Below the pieces are notes generated by a model. The model was not told the origin of the DNA. It did not search any database and saw only the letters and a program-made list of their open reading frames with translations. Positions 28,443 to 37,165 of a stretch of DNA of 64,000 nucleotides are shown one piece after another (within the stretch, counting starts at the first letter, position 1; the number at the start of each line of letters is the position of its first letter). The translations under genes and the position numbers were made by a program. This stretch comes from Candidatus Jettenia ecosi (GTDB taxonomy: Bacteria > Planctomycetota > Brocadiia > Brocadiales > Brocadiaceae): the NCBI GenBank assembly GCA_005524015.1, contig SULG01000007.1:1-64000 (forward strand), in the 5' to 3' direction.

Positions 28443-28868
28443 TCATCTTACATTCTCAATAAATTTTACCCGGAAATCCTTAGCCGTTGTTGTAGGAGCT
28501 ACTGCGGTAATTGTCAAGGCCTCACGCCCCTCAATATGCCGGGGTATCCACACAGAAGCAGGTGTGTTGATGAGCATTCCATTCATATCAAACCATTCAA
28601 AATTATAGCTGAATTCCTGCAGGGAATTCCTTTGGTTAAGCAGCTCAATTTGCACCTGTAAAAATCCGCCACTGGTAGTATTTTCGTTCAGACCAACAAT
28701 GCTAACCTTTCTGTTTAACGTAGCATCAGTAATAACCCGTTTATCAGCGATCATCTGGCGTGTTCCAACCGGGGTTTCCCTTCCCACGGTATTAACCGTG
28801 GTACATGATGAGAATACCATAGCCGTACTCATCAAGAAACCTGTCAGCAACCATATCGTTTTTTGCAT
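28443..28868 (-). CDS. ycfL: YcfL-family (DUF1425) lipoprotein
   Basis: 141 residues from the ATG at 28868, which has an aagga site; the frame can be extended two codons to a TTG. Signal ends with FSSC, a possible lipobox. Matching the DUF1425 family: GFLQVQIELLNQRNSLQEF, YNFEWFDMNGMLI and the C-terminal AVAPTTTAKDFRVKFIEN. Function is unknown in the family, but linkage to LpoB is conserved. Located between the COG3014-like gene and lpoB on the same strand. Confidence 0.88.
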   Translation of the reverse strand: MQKTIWLLTGFLMSTAMVFSSCTTVNTVGRETPVGTRQMIADKRVITDATLNRKVSIVGLNENTTSGGFLQVQIELLNQRNSLQEFSYNFEWFDMNGMLINTPASVWIPRHIEGREALTITAVAPTTTAKDFRVKFIENVR

Positions 28869-28921
28869 ATTCAATTCCTTATTTGATTGTTATATCCTTA
28901 CTAAAATATTTTCTCCTCGTG

Positions 28922-30466
28922 CTAACTTTTATTTACCTTATCTGTCTGTTCACTTTTCTGTGTTGACTGCTCAGGCCGGGAAGATTCTACCAAAGGAATA
29001 CTCTTGGATGCTGGAATCTCGAAAGGCACATTCCTTTTTGCATTGTCCTTTAACAAAGTAAATTGCTTTACCAATAATGGACTGTTTCGGTTTACCGATT
29101 TAACCCAAACGACATTGACAACCCCTTCGTCTAGTATTACCGGTACTTTTTGTCCACAATCCGGAGCTGTTAATTCGATTTCTCGATTAGCTGGGGTCGG
29201 GAAACGGCATAATTGGAATTCTTTGGGCAAGGTAGTCCACGTCCTTAAATCTGCCTGATTCATGACTACCTGGGTAATTGCTCCGGCAATCAATACTGCC
29301 AACCCGGCTTCAGGGTTATTTCTTCCCCCATTCGTCATGCCTGCATATGCCCCATAGGTAGCGCCCGCCTTTAGCGCAGATGCAATAAGTGTCTTTGTAA
29401 TGATAAGGGGAAGCACATTTTTAAATTCATGGGTAACAACCGCATCCATATTTGATAACAACAGAGTCGACTCGGCCATCTCTTCAGAGGAAACGTGCAG
29501 ATCTGATAGATAGCTATTTCGGTACTTCAGTTTCGGAAAGGCGGCGCCCACATAAGGCACCTGAGGGGTAACGATAAAAAGCGGAAGATCAATGCGGATT
29601 TGCTCGCGTTCTGGCGCCAGACCGGTCTCAAAAAAGACATACGTAGTCGCTGGAATCGGATGCCCTTCTATTACCTGCTCCAAGATCTCAAAATCCTGAT
29701 GAATAAACTTATTTTCACTCACCATACCAAGTACCCGTTCGAACGACTTACGCGATCTCTCTAAATCTGAAAATCCTGCTGCCTGAGTCATGAAAAACAG
29801 GGCATCCAAATAAACGGCCAATGGATTCACATAGTCCGCATACGCTTTGAACTGTTCAAGGCTGGCATAATTATTCTCGAATTGATTCCCGAATCTCTCA
29901 TCATTATGAACGTCTTCCAAATCGACATGCAGGTTTTTTCTCTTCCCTTCTTCCTGCGCTTTTTCAATACGCGCCGCATTTACCTGAACAGCCTCATCCT
30001 GGCGCTCGTATGCACGGTTAAATTCTACCCTGGCTTTTTCATAATCTCCCAATTCCAAATAGTTCAACGCCTTGTAGGTATTCATCATGATCTTATCATA
30101 GGCAAAACCCTCGTAAGGTAACGTTGTCAAATTAGTGACAGATGCCAAAGTCTCATGGGAAACTTTAACCTTTGCCTTTTCTTCGAACCGGTTGATCATC
30201 TCTTCGGCCATATCAAAGGCATGATTACTTTCCTCTAATTGTCCGGCAGCCCGCAATACGGTTCCTTGCTCCAGTCGCCATATTACGGCGTCTTTAGTAT
30301 CCTTACGTTTTTCTGCTTCAGCAGAAACCTGTGCGGCAGCAGACTGAATATTGCCTGATTCCCAACTTTGGTTTATGTTTTTGGTTTGCTTATTATAACT
30401 TGCGCACCCGGCGCCAAGCCATCCGACCAGGAATGTAACAAAAATAGCCCCAAGTAATCTTTTCAT
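28922..30466 (-). CDS. COG3014-like lipoprotein
   Basis: About 514 residues from the ATG at 30466; a GTG eight codons upstream with a ggaga site is also possible. The signal is a lipoprotein type ending LGAGC. The N-terminal part is TPR-like and helical (MNTYKALNYLELGDYEKARV near residue 130). The C-terminal part contains a Gly/Ala-rich segment (GATYGAYAGMTNGGRNNPEA) that may insert in or lie against the membrane. Gammaproteobacteria carry COG3014-ycfL-lpoB in this same order, which is the main support. Cellular role unknown, probably outer-membrane. Confidence 0.82.
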   Translation of the reverse strand: MKRLLGAIFVTFLVGWLGAGCASYNKQTKNINQSWESGNIQSAAAQVSAEAEKRKDTKDAVIWRLEQGTVLRAAGQLEESNHAFDMAEEMINRFEEKAKVKVSHETLASVTNLTTLPYEGFAYDKIMMNTYKALNYLELGDYEKARVEFNRAYERQDEAVQVNAARIEKAQEEGKRKNLHVDLEDVHNDERFGNQFENNYASLEQFKAYADYVNPLAVYLDALFFMTQAAGFSDLERSRKSFERVLGMVSENKFIHQDFEILEQVIEGHPIPATTYVFFETGLAPEREQIRIDLPLFIVTPQVPYVGAAFPKLKYRNSYLSDLHVSSEEMAESTLLLSNMDAVVTHEFKNVLPLIITKTLIASALKAGATYGAYAGMTNGGRNNPEAGLAVLIAGAITQVVMNQADLRTWTTLPKEFQLCRFPTPANREIELTAPDCGQKVPVILDEGVVNVVWVKSVNRNSPLLVKQFTLLKDNAKRNVPFEIPASKSIPLVESSRPEQSTQKSEQTDKVNKS

Positions 30467-30752
30467 TTTTCTGTTACCTGTTTGCACCACATCATTCTCC
30501 TATTTTACCAGATATACATAGCGACATAAGTTTACAACTCCCCGATAACTACATTCGAGGACAAGCATCTGTCATTCCGGGCTTGACCCGGAATCCAGTA
30601 TTTTTCTGGATTCCCGATGTAGTTTATCCTCGTGAAAGCGGGGGCGGGAATGACATACTTGTCCCCGTGAAACTTGTCCTCATGGAAATGGGGAACGGGG
30701 ATTCGTATCTGATGAATGACGCTGTGTATAGATACCCATGTGATGAGGCTTC

Positions 30753-31655
30753 CTACTGCGCCTTTCTCAGAAGAGTATCTTTGTTAATTCCAAAATCTTC
30801 CAGAATCTCCGCTGTTGACGTCTTAGGTAGAATGCTGATGATTTTTACCTTACCAATGAGCACTTCTTCTCTACCCAGAGATTCTTTCGTGTCAGGATCA
30901 ATTAATTCTTCACCCACGGCAAAAACATTCCAAATCTGCCCTACCGCAACGTCAGCGCCATCGCCACGATTGATGGTAACCTGCTTGTCTCTCTTACTCA
31001 GCACCCTGGGAGGAAAAATTACGTCGGCTACACGATTAGCGATTTTTCCCGCCATTTTACGGGCGATTGTTACCAACAGATCCTCGCCCACCATACCCTC
31101 TCTTGTCGAATACGTACGATTTTCTGAAATGTCTTTATTACTCATCTGGAAATTCGTAGACTCCAGTAATTTCCCCGTAGTTGAGTCGTATATTTTACCT
31201 ACACAAGAAAGTCTGACAACACGTTTTATAGCGCTTCTGCCAGTGCTTTTAAAAGTGGCGGTCTCCGTGTAATCCTGAAAATCATCAACGGTTGTGACAA
31301 GGAGATATTTCGCTCCGGCTAATTTGGACTGCAATGCGGCAGATTTGTCATTTGAGTCAACATTCCCGGAATTGGCAAACTCCTGCTCCTTTAAAATTTC
31401 ACTCAAATCACTCCTCCCTACTACCTGGAATTTTCTTGTCGCATGAATAGAGTCGGTCAGTTGACCATCCAGTGATTGTAATACACGGTCCATTTCAACC
31501 CTCTTGCCTGCCCGTTCTACACCTTGCATAAGAGCGGGAGTAGGTTTGACAGCAGAGACACCTAGTGTCTCCTTTTGCGCCCAGGCAAGCGCCGGGGACA
31601 AAAAAGCTAATGTACAAATAGTGAAAAAGATTTTACCAATTAATAAGAGTTTCAT
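30753..31655 (-). CDS. exported CsgG-like protein
   Basis: A 300-residue protein with a cleavable signal (FLSPALAWA, no lipobox). ATRKFQVVGRSDLSEILKEQ and the following region match the CsgG/Curli-assembly fold, which also underlies LpoB and TolB N-domains. VVRLSCVGKIYDSTTGKLLE is a typical CsgG strand pair. The C-terminal part is a small beta domain with a PxTxxAEI motif. It lacks the membrane-crossing pore region needed for curli secretion as far as I can see, so it is probably a periplasmic partner. It lies 18 bases downstream of the PEGA gene. Confidence 0.8.
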   Translation of the reverse strand: MKLLLIGKIFFTICTLAFLSPALAWAQKETLGVSAVKPTPALMQGVERAGKRVEMDRVLQSLDGQLTDSIHATRKFQVVGRSDLSEILKEQEFANSGNVDSNDKSAALQSKLAGAKYLLVTTVDDFQDYTETATFKSTGRSAIKRVVRLSCVGKIYDSTTGKLLESTNFQMSNKDISENRTYSTREGMVGEDLLVTIARKMAGKIANRVADVIFPPRVLSKRDKQVTINRGDGADVAVGQIWNVFAVGEELIDPDTKESLGREEVLIGKVKIISILPKTSTAEILEDFGINKDTLLRKAQ

Positions 31656-31673
31656 AGGTATACCGTTTATTTT

Positions 31674-32915
31674 TTAACGAGATAGATTAAAAATTGAATT
31701 ACCCTTCTTGGGATCTATATTGATATCCCCTTTGACATGTATATTGAACCCGCTTTGCCTCAGCATCTGTGCGCCTCCTTTTATCAATTCGACTGTGGCA
31801 TCTGTCAGTTTCTCTCCATTTTTCAAATCCTGGAAAAATGCAGTATTATCTTTCCATCGCGCATATCCGGTCTCATGCATCTGCAAGGCTACCTTTAGTT
31901 TTTGCCCTTCAATGATATTGATTGTCCGCTCCCAATCCTTAAACCCTTCACGGGAAAGGCGAATCTTACTGAGTCCCTGAGGCACCTTAAAAACGCCGGG
32001 GGCAGAACCAATAACCGTTCCATTTAGTTCAACAGTAACATCCAGCGCTTGCACTTCCAATGCATCCTTTTCGATTATCACGGTACCGTTTTCTGTCAAT
32101 CGGACATCAGGAATGCTTATTGGCAACTGGACTAAATCCTGCATACCGCAAGCAATCGTAATTTCAACAAGGTTACGTCCCGGCGGAGGCTGGGCAAGGT
32201 GTTTTTTATCTAAACCTTCTGCAACTTTAACTGCCGCATCGTCCAATAGTCCATTGATCATATCGCTGTCTTCGTTGCGGCTGCTTTCTGTAGAACGCAA
32301 AGATTTACTCACCCTGACAGTATCTGCAACCAAAGTCCCGCCATATACACTATCGAGAATCTTATAACTTATTCGTACATGAGTAATGAGATTCATGGTT
32401 TCTACCCCGTAGCCTTTAAATGCTTTCTTTTCTGTGCCAAGGGAAGCCAGGGAAACCACAACGATATAATCTGCGCCTATCATCTGCGTTAATCGCAAAG
32501 CGGAAGTTTCTTTGCTGAGGAGTTTGTCCAGCCCTGCACCCGACATCCTTTCCTCCAAACCTTTTTGATCTTTAGTTAATAAGGCTTTCAGAAGCTGCAC
32601 GGCATTGATAACATCCTTTAACTCTTCATCAGAATCCTTTGGTTCTTGTGCAGAATAATTATTCAGGCTGTTGATCACAACTTCCCGGCTGAGCACACTA
32701 AATCCTTTCTCCGTTATACGACTGGTAATGAAATCCTCCAACACAGGTACTTTATCATGAAAGGCGCTGCCCGCCCGATTTTCTACAAAAATAGCAGCCT
32801 TGCGCACAGACTGTTCGCCTGATTCAGCAATTGAAAGGGTATTTATAAAAAGAAAAGGAGAAAGAATCGACAGGCATACGCATATGCACTGTATCAATGA
32901 GGTATACATTCTCAT
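31674..32915 (-). CDS. exported protein with CsgG/LpoB-like and PEGA domains
   Basis: A 413-residue protein with an N-terminal signal sequence (LIQCICVCLSILSPFLF). Residues about 35-230 resemble the CsgG/LpoB fold (FITSRITEKGFSVLSREVVI; LTQMIGADYIVVVSLASLG). Residues about 290-350 form a PEGA domain (GTVIGSAPGVFKVPQGLSKI; LSREGFKDWERTI), an extracytoplasmic beta domain. A short C-terminal tail follows. First gene of the five-gene lipoprotein cluster. Probably part of an envelope complex with the CsgG-like and LpoB proteins. Confidence 0.8.
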   Translation of the reverse strand: MRMYTSLIQCICVCLSILSPFLFINTLSIAESGEQSVRKAAIFVENRAGSAFHDKVPVLEDFITSRITEKGFSVLSREVVINSLNNYSAQEPKDSDEELKDVINAVQLLKALLTKDQKGLEERMSGAGLDKLLSKETSALRLTQMIGADYIVVVSLASLGTEKKAFKGYGVETMNLITHVRISYKILDSVYGGTLVADTVRVSKSLRSTESSRNEDSDMINGLLDDAAVKVAEGLDKKHLAQPPPGRNLVEITIACGMQDLVQLPISIPDVRLTENGTVIIEKDALEVQALDVTVELNGTVIGSAPGVFKVPQGLSKIRLSREGFKDWERTINIIEGQKLKVALQMHETGYARWKDNTAFFQDLKNGEKLTDATVELIKGGAQMLRQSGFNIHVKGDINIDPKKGNSIFNLSR

Positions 32916-33030
32916 ACGAACCTTAGGCAGGATTGATTTTGATGAAAAGAAAATATATAAATTTTTGTGAAAACTATAACAAAAATAAATTACCTGTCAA
33001 TAGAATTTTTCTTAAGACCCAAATACAATA

Positions 33031-33156
33031 TCACTCAGATAAGGGTTTTTGCAATTTTATTTGGCAGCAATGGTCACAATGATGGCAACCTGTCGACACC
33101 ATGAATACACCAATAATGCTAATAAAAGTCATTATAATACCAATCTTCTTCAACAT
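33031..33156 (-). CDS. tiny Cys/His-rich lipoprotein
   Basis: A 41-residue frame: an N-terminal hydrophobic segment (IIMTFISIIGVFMV), a lipobox VSTGC, then HHCDHCCQIKLQKPLSE. A good aaggag site lies 8 bases before the ATG. Mature peptide would be about 18 residues with four Cys and three His, fit for metal or heme binding or disulfides. It lies between the PEGA gene and the MBL-fold gene on the same strand. No family is recognised; expression is inferred from the RBS and the lipobox. Confidence 0.6.
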   Translation of the reverse strand: MLKKIGIIMTFISIIGVFMVSTGCHHCDHCCQIKLQKPLSE

Positions 33157-33196
33157 TTCTTATCTCCTTTCAGTTTGTTAAAATGGAACTCCTCAA

Positions 33197-33958
33197 TCAA
33201 ACTTCAATCACAAGCCCGTCAAATGCAAACTCAACACCTGCCGGAAGTTTGCGATTAGCTTCTTCATGTTCGATATCGTGGCACATATGGGTAAAGTATG
33301 CCTTGTGTGGCCTTAATTTCTCAACAACGGATAATGCCTGTTCAATACTAAAGTGTTTTGCATGAGGAATATAGCGCAACGCCCCTAATACGAGCACATC
33401 CAGCCCTCTGAGCTTTTCCAGTGATTCGGCAGGGATCTTATTGACATCAGTAATGTAAGCAAATTTTTCAAACCGGTAACCTGTCACCTGTCCATCGCCA
33501 TGAATAGCCTCTACAGGCGCAACAGAAAGGTTGCCTATTTTTACCCTATCATGTATGACATTCAGGGAAAATCTCGGCTTAAAACCCCCACTATCCCGTT
33601 CTCCATTAAATACGTAAGAGAAGACATTTCGTATGGTATCAAGAGTACTGGCAGCGCCGTAAATAGGCATATCCATATGCTGCACTATATTGAATCGCCG
33701 AATGTCGTCCAAACCAAATATATGGTCAGCATGAGCATGGGTGATGAGCACAGCATCGAGCTTTGTAACGTTGTTTTTAATGCACTGAAGCCTTAATTCC
33801 GGTGGGGCATCGATGAGGATATTGGAGCTATTACTATGAACAAGCACAGAGGTGCGCATCCGCTTATTCTTTGGATTATCAGAGGTACAAACCTTGCAGT
33901 TGCAGGCAATCATGGGAATGCCATGAGAGGTACCGGTACCGAGAAATGTCACCTTCAT
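33197..33958 (-). CDS. PhnP-like metallo-beta-lactamase-fold hydrolase
   Basis: A 253-residue MBL-fold protein. It starts MKVTFLGTGTSHGIPMIACN with a CNCKVC motif that in PhnP-like proteins binds a structural zinc. The active-site motif THAHADH lies near residue 73 and FTHMCHDIEHEEAN near residue 223. PhnP is a cyclic phosphodiesterase; RNase Z-like relatives exist, so the substrate is open. Overlaps no neighbour; the tiny lipoprotein gene follows 40 bases downstream. Confidence 0.88.
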   Translation of the reverse strand: MKVTFLGTGTSHGIPMIACNCKVCTSDNPKNKRMRTSVLVHSNSSNILIDAPPELRLQCIKNNVTKLDAVLITHAHADHIFGLDDIRRFNIVQHMDMPIYGAASTLDTIRNVFSYVFNGERDSGGFKPRFSLNVIHDRVKIGNLSVAPVEAIHGDGQVTGYRFEKFAYITDVNKIPAESLEKLRGLDVLVLGALRYIPHAKHFSIEQALSVVEKLRPHKAYFTHMCHDIEHEEANRKLPAGVEFAFDGLVIEV

Positions 33959-34208
33959 GAAATTTTTAATTAATTCTTAATCTGAAATTTTAGAACTACC
34001 TCTTTTTTCTGCTGCAATAAGGTAAAATTATGATATTATTATATGGGTAAGCCTATAATCATTTCAAGGATTCTTTCTGTAAGTACGATTTCCCGAATTA
34101 TTCTATAGACCCTGATGCAGAGGTTGCTCTCATAATTATTAGCCCATTACAGAAAGAGCGAAGATTTATTTTTAACTTAAAGGAAATACGATAACGTGGA
34201 GAAATGAG

Positions 34209-34478
34209 ATGGATCAGAAGGATGTGAAAGGATATACGCCATACCAGAGAAAGGTAATCAGGAATTTTTATGAGAATAAAGATCTCCGGCTTATACAAAA
34301 GTTAGGAGAACTCGTTTCAAATTTATATTTAGAATCCAATGAGAAAAAGAGAGAATCCGGATGGAAAAATATCAGGAAAATGCTTATCGATTTAAAGGTA
34401 AACCCGCACGAAGTAGAATACCTGACCAAAGATAGAAATCTTGCAATAATATCAAAAAAATTAGCAGAAATGTTTTGA
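34209..34478 (+). CDS. small helical protein of unknown function
   Basis: An 89-residue Lys/Arg/Glu-rich, probably all-helical cytosolic protein with no membrane segment. A ggagaa site precedes the ATG. It ends seven bases before the FGE-fold gene, suggesting co-transcription. I recognise no family; similar short charged proteins are common in planctomycetes. Confidence 0.65.
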   Translation: MDQKDVKGYTPYQRKVIRNFYENKDLRLIQKLGELVSNLYLESNEKKRESGWKNIRKMLIDLKVNPHEVEYLTKDRNLAIISKKLAEMF

Positions 34479-34485
34479 TTCTCTT

Positions 34486-35388
34486 ATGATTAAAATACCT
34501 GAAGAAAAACACCTTGTTCCCGACGGTATGATCCTTATCCCCGAAGGGCCATTTCTCATGGGAAGTACCAAGGAGGATATCGATACATTATTAGACCTTG
34601 ACCATAATATCGAGATTGACCGGTTATATAACGAATTTCCTCAAAGAGAAGTTTACTTAAGCGCTTATCTTATAGACAAGTATCCGGTCACGATTGCTCA
34701 ATACAGGAGATTTATCGAATCCGGAGGTTATACGCAAAAACTATTCTGGTCAGATGCTGGATGGCAGTTTATCTCACAGACAAATCCTTTGGATAGTGGT
34801 GATCTTGACACTGTTCTACAGGGCGAGCAACAAGATTGTCCCGTTGTAAATATTTCATGGTACGAGGCTGAGGCTTTTGCGAAATGGGCGGGGAAAAGGA
34901 TGCCTACTGAAGCAGAATGGGAAAAGGCCGCCCGTGGAATGGATGGCAGGATCTATCCATGGGGTAATGTCTTCGATAAAACAAAATTGAATTGTGCTGA
35001 GTTAAAGATTGAAAAACCAACTCCGGTTACTCAATTCCCGCAAGGACAAAGTGCCTGTGGATGTTTTGATATGGCAGGAAATGTGTGGGAATGGACGGCT
35101 GATTGGTATGATAGTCATTATTATGAGCACGCTCCTCATAAAGATCCACAAGGGCCAACTATAGCAGAGGAAAATCCCTACTTCGGAAGACCCGAAGAGG
35201 TTGGCATCTCTATTTATGAATTAAAACCTTCGGCAACCAGTGGTTCTCTGAACGCATGTAAGGTATTGCGGGGAGGCTCGTGGAATGGGTCTGGTGTAGT
35301 TCATATCCGATGTGCGAATCGGGATTATGATGAACCTGCTTACAAAAACGATACGATCGGCTTCCGATGTGCTAAATCTCTGGGATAA
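34486..35388 (+). CDS. SUMF1/FGE-fold protein
   Basis: A 300-residue single-domain protein of the formylglycine-generating-enzyme superfamily: MILIPEGPFLMGSTKED at the start, YPVTIAQYRRFIESGGY, MPTEAEWEKAARG, FDMAGNVWEWTADWYDSHYY and LRGGSWNGSGVVHIRCANRD near the end. True sulfatase-modifying enzymes carry a Cys pair within the GGS(Y)xCxxxxC segment; here the equivalent region shows only one Cys, so copper-dependent FGE activity is doubtful. Family members also serve as accessory or C-type-lectin-like domains. Probably in a unit with the preceding small gene. Confidence 0.85.
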   Translation: MIKIPEEKHLVPDGMILIPEGPFLMGSTKEDIDTLLDLDHNIEIDRLYNEFPQREVYLSAYLIDKYPVTIAQYRRFIESGGYTQKLFWSDAGWQFISQTNPLDSGDLDTVLQGEQQDCPVVNISWYEAEAFAKWAGKRMPTEAEWEKAARGMDGRIYPWGNVFDKTKLNCAELKIEKPTPVTQFPQGQSACGCFDMAGNVWEWTADWYDSHYYEHAPHKDPQGPTIAEENPYFGRPEEVGISIYELKPSATSGSLNACKVLRGGSWNGSGVVHIRCANRDYDEPAYKNDTIGFRCAKSLG

Positions 35389-35695
35389 CAGAATACCACT
35401 CCTCTAAATTGTGAAGAAGAAACGACTGAAGTAATCTCACAATCTCCTTAGCTTGATGCATATGCCCCTAACCTCCCCAGGAGGGGAATCAAAAAGTCCC
35501 CTCTCGGGAGGGGATTTGGAGGTGGATAAAAGGCTGTTGGATTTTGTCTTTTAAAACCCAACCTAATTAATAGATAGAAATTTTCTTCTGTAGGGTGATC
35601 CTTCAGGATTGTGCTATCTCCGATCACCTATTCAGATGGGGAGGTAAGGTTAAAGCCTTGCCCTACAACAGCACTAAGGAGGCTGGATTTCCGGT
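35389..35695. other. intergenic region with inverted repeat
   Basis: Contains gcttgatgcatatgcccctaa near 35452 followed by the inverted pair cctccccaggaggggaatc/cccctctcgggaggggattt and a 'gtagggtgatccttcagga' module. These are intergenic repeat modules of the window's E type; they may act as a terminator for the FGE-fold gene. A ggagg site near 35679 precedes the DUF488 gene. Confidence 0.5.
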
Positions 35696-36052
35696 ATGAT
35701 CTATGTAAAAAGAGCTTATGATACCCCTTCGAAAGAGGATGGCTACCGGGTGTTGGTAGACCGGATATGGCCTCGCGGTGTTAGTAAGGAAAAAGCACAT
35801 ATTCATTCTTGGCTCAAGGAGATTGCGCCAAGTAACGAGCTTCGGAAATGGTTTGGTCACGACCCGGAGAAATGGGAAGAGTTCAGGAATCGTTATTATC
35901 GGGAACTGGAAAATCAGTCTGAAGTGGCAGAACAACTGGTGAGGAAGTCTGGCGAAGGCACATTGACTCTCGTATTTGCTGCTAAAAATAAGAGCTTTAA
36001 TAACGCAGTCGCCCTCAAGGAATACCTGGAGAAAAGGCAAAGTAAGGAATAA
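35696..36052 (+). CDS. DUF488 (YeaO-like) protein
   Basis: A 118-residue protein with the DUF488 pattern: VDRIWPRGVSKEKA, WLKEIAPSNELRKWFGHDPE and TLTLVFAAKNKSFNNAVALK. Function is unproven; E. coli YeaO belongs here. The start follows a ggagg site at 12 bases. A short downstream gap of 79 bases leads to the cupin fusion. Confidence 0.88.
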   Translation: MIYVKRAYDTPSKEDGYRVLVDRIWPRGVSKEKAHIHSWLKEIAPSNELRKWFGHDPEKWEEFRNRYYRELENQSEVAEQLVRKSGEGTLTLVFAAKNKSFNNAVALKEYLEKRQSKE

Positions 36053-36131
36053 GGAAGGACAAAATGCAATATTTTGTTCTCATTTTGTCCATCCCGTCAA
36101 AATAAAAACTTCTATAGGATTGAGATAGAAT

Positions 36132-36929
36132 ATGAAAATTGTATCACTTTCAGATCTGCCAGAGGAAGGTGTATCCCATAATCCTGAAATAAAGAAAAAG
36201 GTATTGCTGAAGAAAGATGAAATACCCAATGTAACGGGTTTTTCTCAGGCGCGCATCACACCTGGCCAAATAGCTGACCCCCATGCCCATGATGACAGGT
36301 ATGAAATCTTCTTTTTCGAAGAAGGTAAGGGAATTGTCCGAATCGATGATAAGGAATACCCGGTTGAAAAGGGTATTTGCATTACGATTGAGCCTGGAGA
36401 AGTCCATACTATTATTAATACGGCATCCTCCGATCTTGTTCTTACTTACTTCGGAGTAAAGATTGAAAAAAAACCCGTAGCAAAAGACTACCTGGCCGGG
36501 AGATTCGGAATATTCAGGAAGGTCGGCAATGTGCTGACATCAAAAGAGTTCAAAAGAGCCAGGCATAAGGCAGAAATATACGCACATAACCCGGAGAAAA
36601 CAGAAAAACTTCTTGATAAAGCAGTCAAAAAAACAAAACGTAAGAAGCAGGGACCTGTTAGCCAGGCATGGCAATACCTTTCAGCGCTAATCCGGATGGT
36701 ACGGGCTTACATTCGTGGCGATTATAAGGAAGTCCCGTGGGAATCGATCGTTTTATCGATAGCTGCCATTATCTATTTTGTTTCTCCCGTTGACTTTATG
36801 CCAGATTTTATCCCCGTAATTGGTTACCTTGATGATATGGCTGTTATTGCATTTGTAGTGAAATCAGTCAAGACCGACATGGATAACTTCCTGCAGTGGG
36901 AAAACGAACAAAAAGAGGCACTCAAATAA
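36132..36929 (+). CDS. cupin and DUF1232 (YkvA) fusion protein
   Basis: A 265-residue fusion. Residues about 25-115 form a cupin barrel with DPHAHDDRYEIFFFEEGKG and IEPGEVHTIINT, including the HxH…E and later His metal-binding pattern. A basic linker (about 120-180) follows. Residues about 195-250 form a DUF1232 domain (IYFVSPVDFMPDFIPVIGYL), a membrane-associated hydrophobic motif. The cupin may sense a small ligand and the C-terminus may tether it to the membrane; this is inference. Confidence 0.8.
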   Translation: MKIVSLSDLPEEGVSHNPEIKKKVLLKKDEIPNVTGFSQARITPGQIADPHAHDDRYEIFFFEEGKGIVRIDDKEYPVEKGICITIEPGEVHTIINTASSDLVLTYFGVKIEKKPVAKDYLAGRFGIFRKVGNVLTSKEFKRARHKAEIYAHNPEKTEKLLDKAVKKTKRKKQGPVSQAWQYLSALIRMVRAYIRGDYKEVPWESIVLSIAAIIYFVSPVDFMPDFIPVIGYLDDMAVIAFVVKSVKTDMDNFLQWENEQKEALK

Positions 36930-37165
36930 GATTAAAGGTTACATGAGGTCTTCAACAAGTTTTTCGTGTCAGTAATGAGTGTCGGTGCAAATGGACACAA
37001 ATCACGAGCACTGTCACTTCGTGACTTTATGGCTATTTTGCTTGTCCCCAAAACTCCGTAATACTTTATACTGTTGGATTATAGTAGGGGCGAACCTTGT
37101 GTTCTCCCCTGCCCCAGTTTTGCACCATGTTTTGAGTAATTACTGAATATCCTAAACATTACATT
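36930..37165. repeat. C-type repeat, partial copy
   Basis: The segment 37063-37143 reads actgttggattatagtaggg … ttttgagtaattact, matching the right part of the element at 41698-41849, but the left terminus ttactcaaaata is eroded (ccgtaatacttta). Otherwise AT-rich sequence between convergent genes. Confidence 0.6.

Noticed and set aside
30491-30752. Hairpin 'cattccgggcttgacccgg' as an RNA gene
   Set aside because: It is a common intergenic palindrome; no conserved RNA structure beyond the stem is visible.
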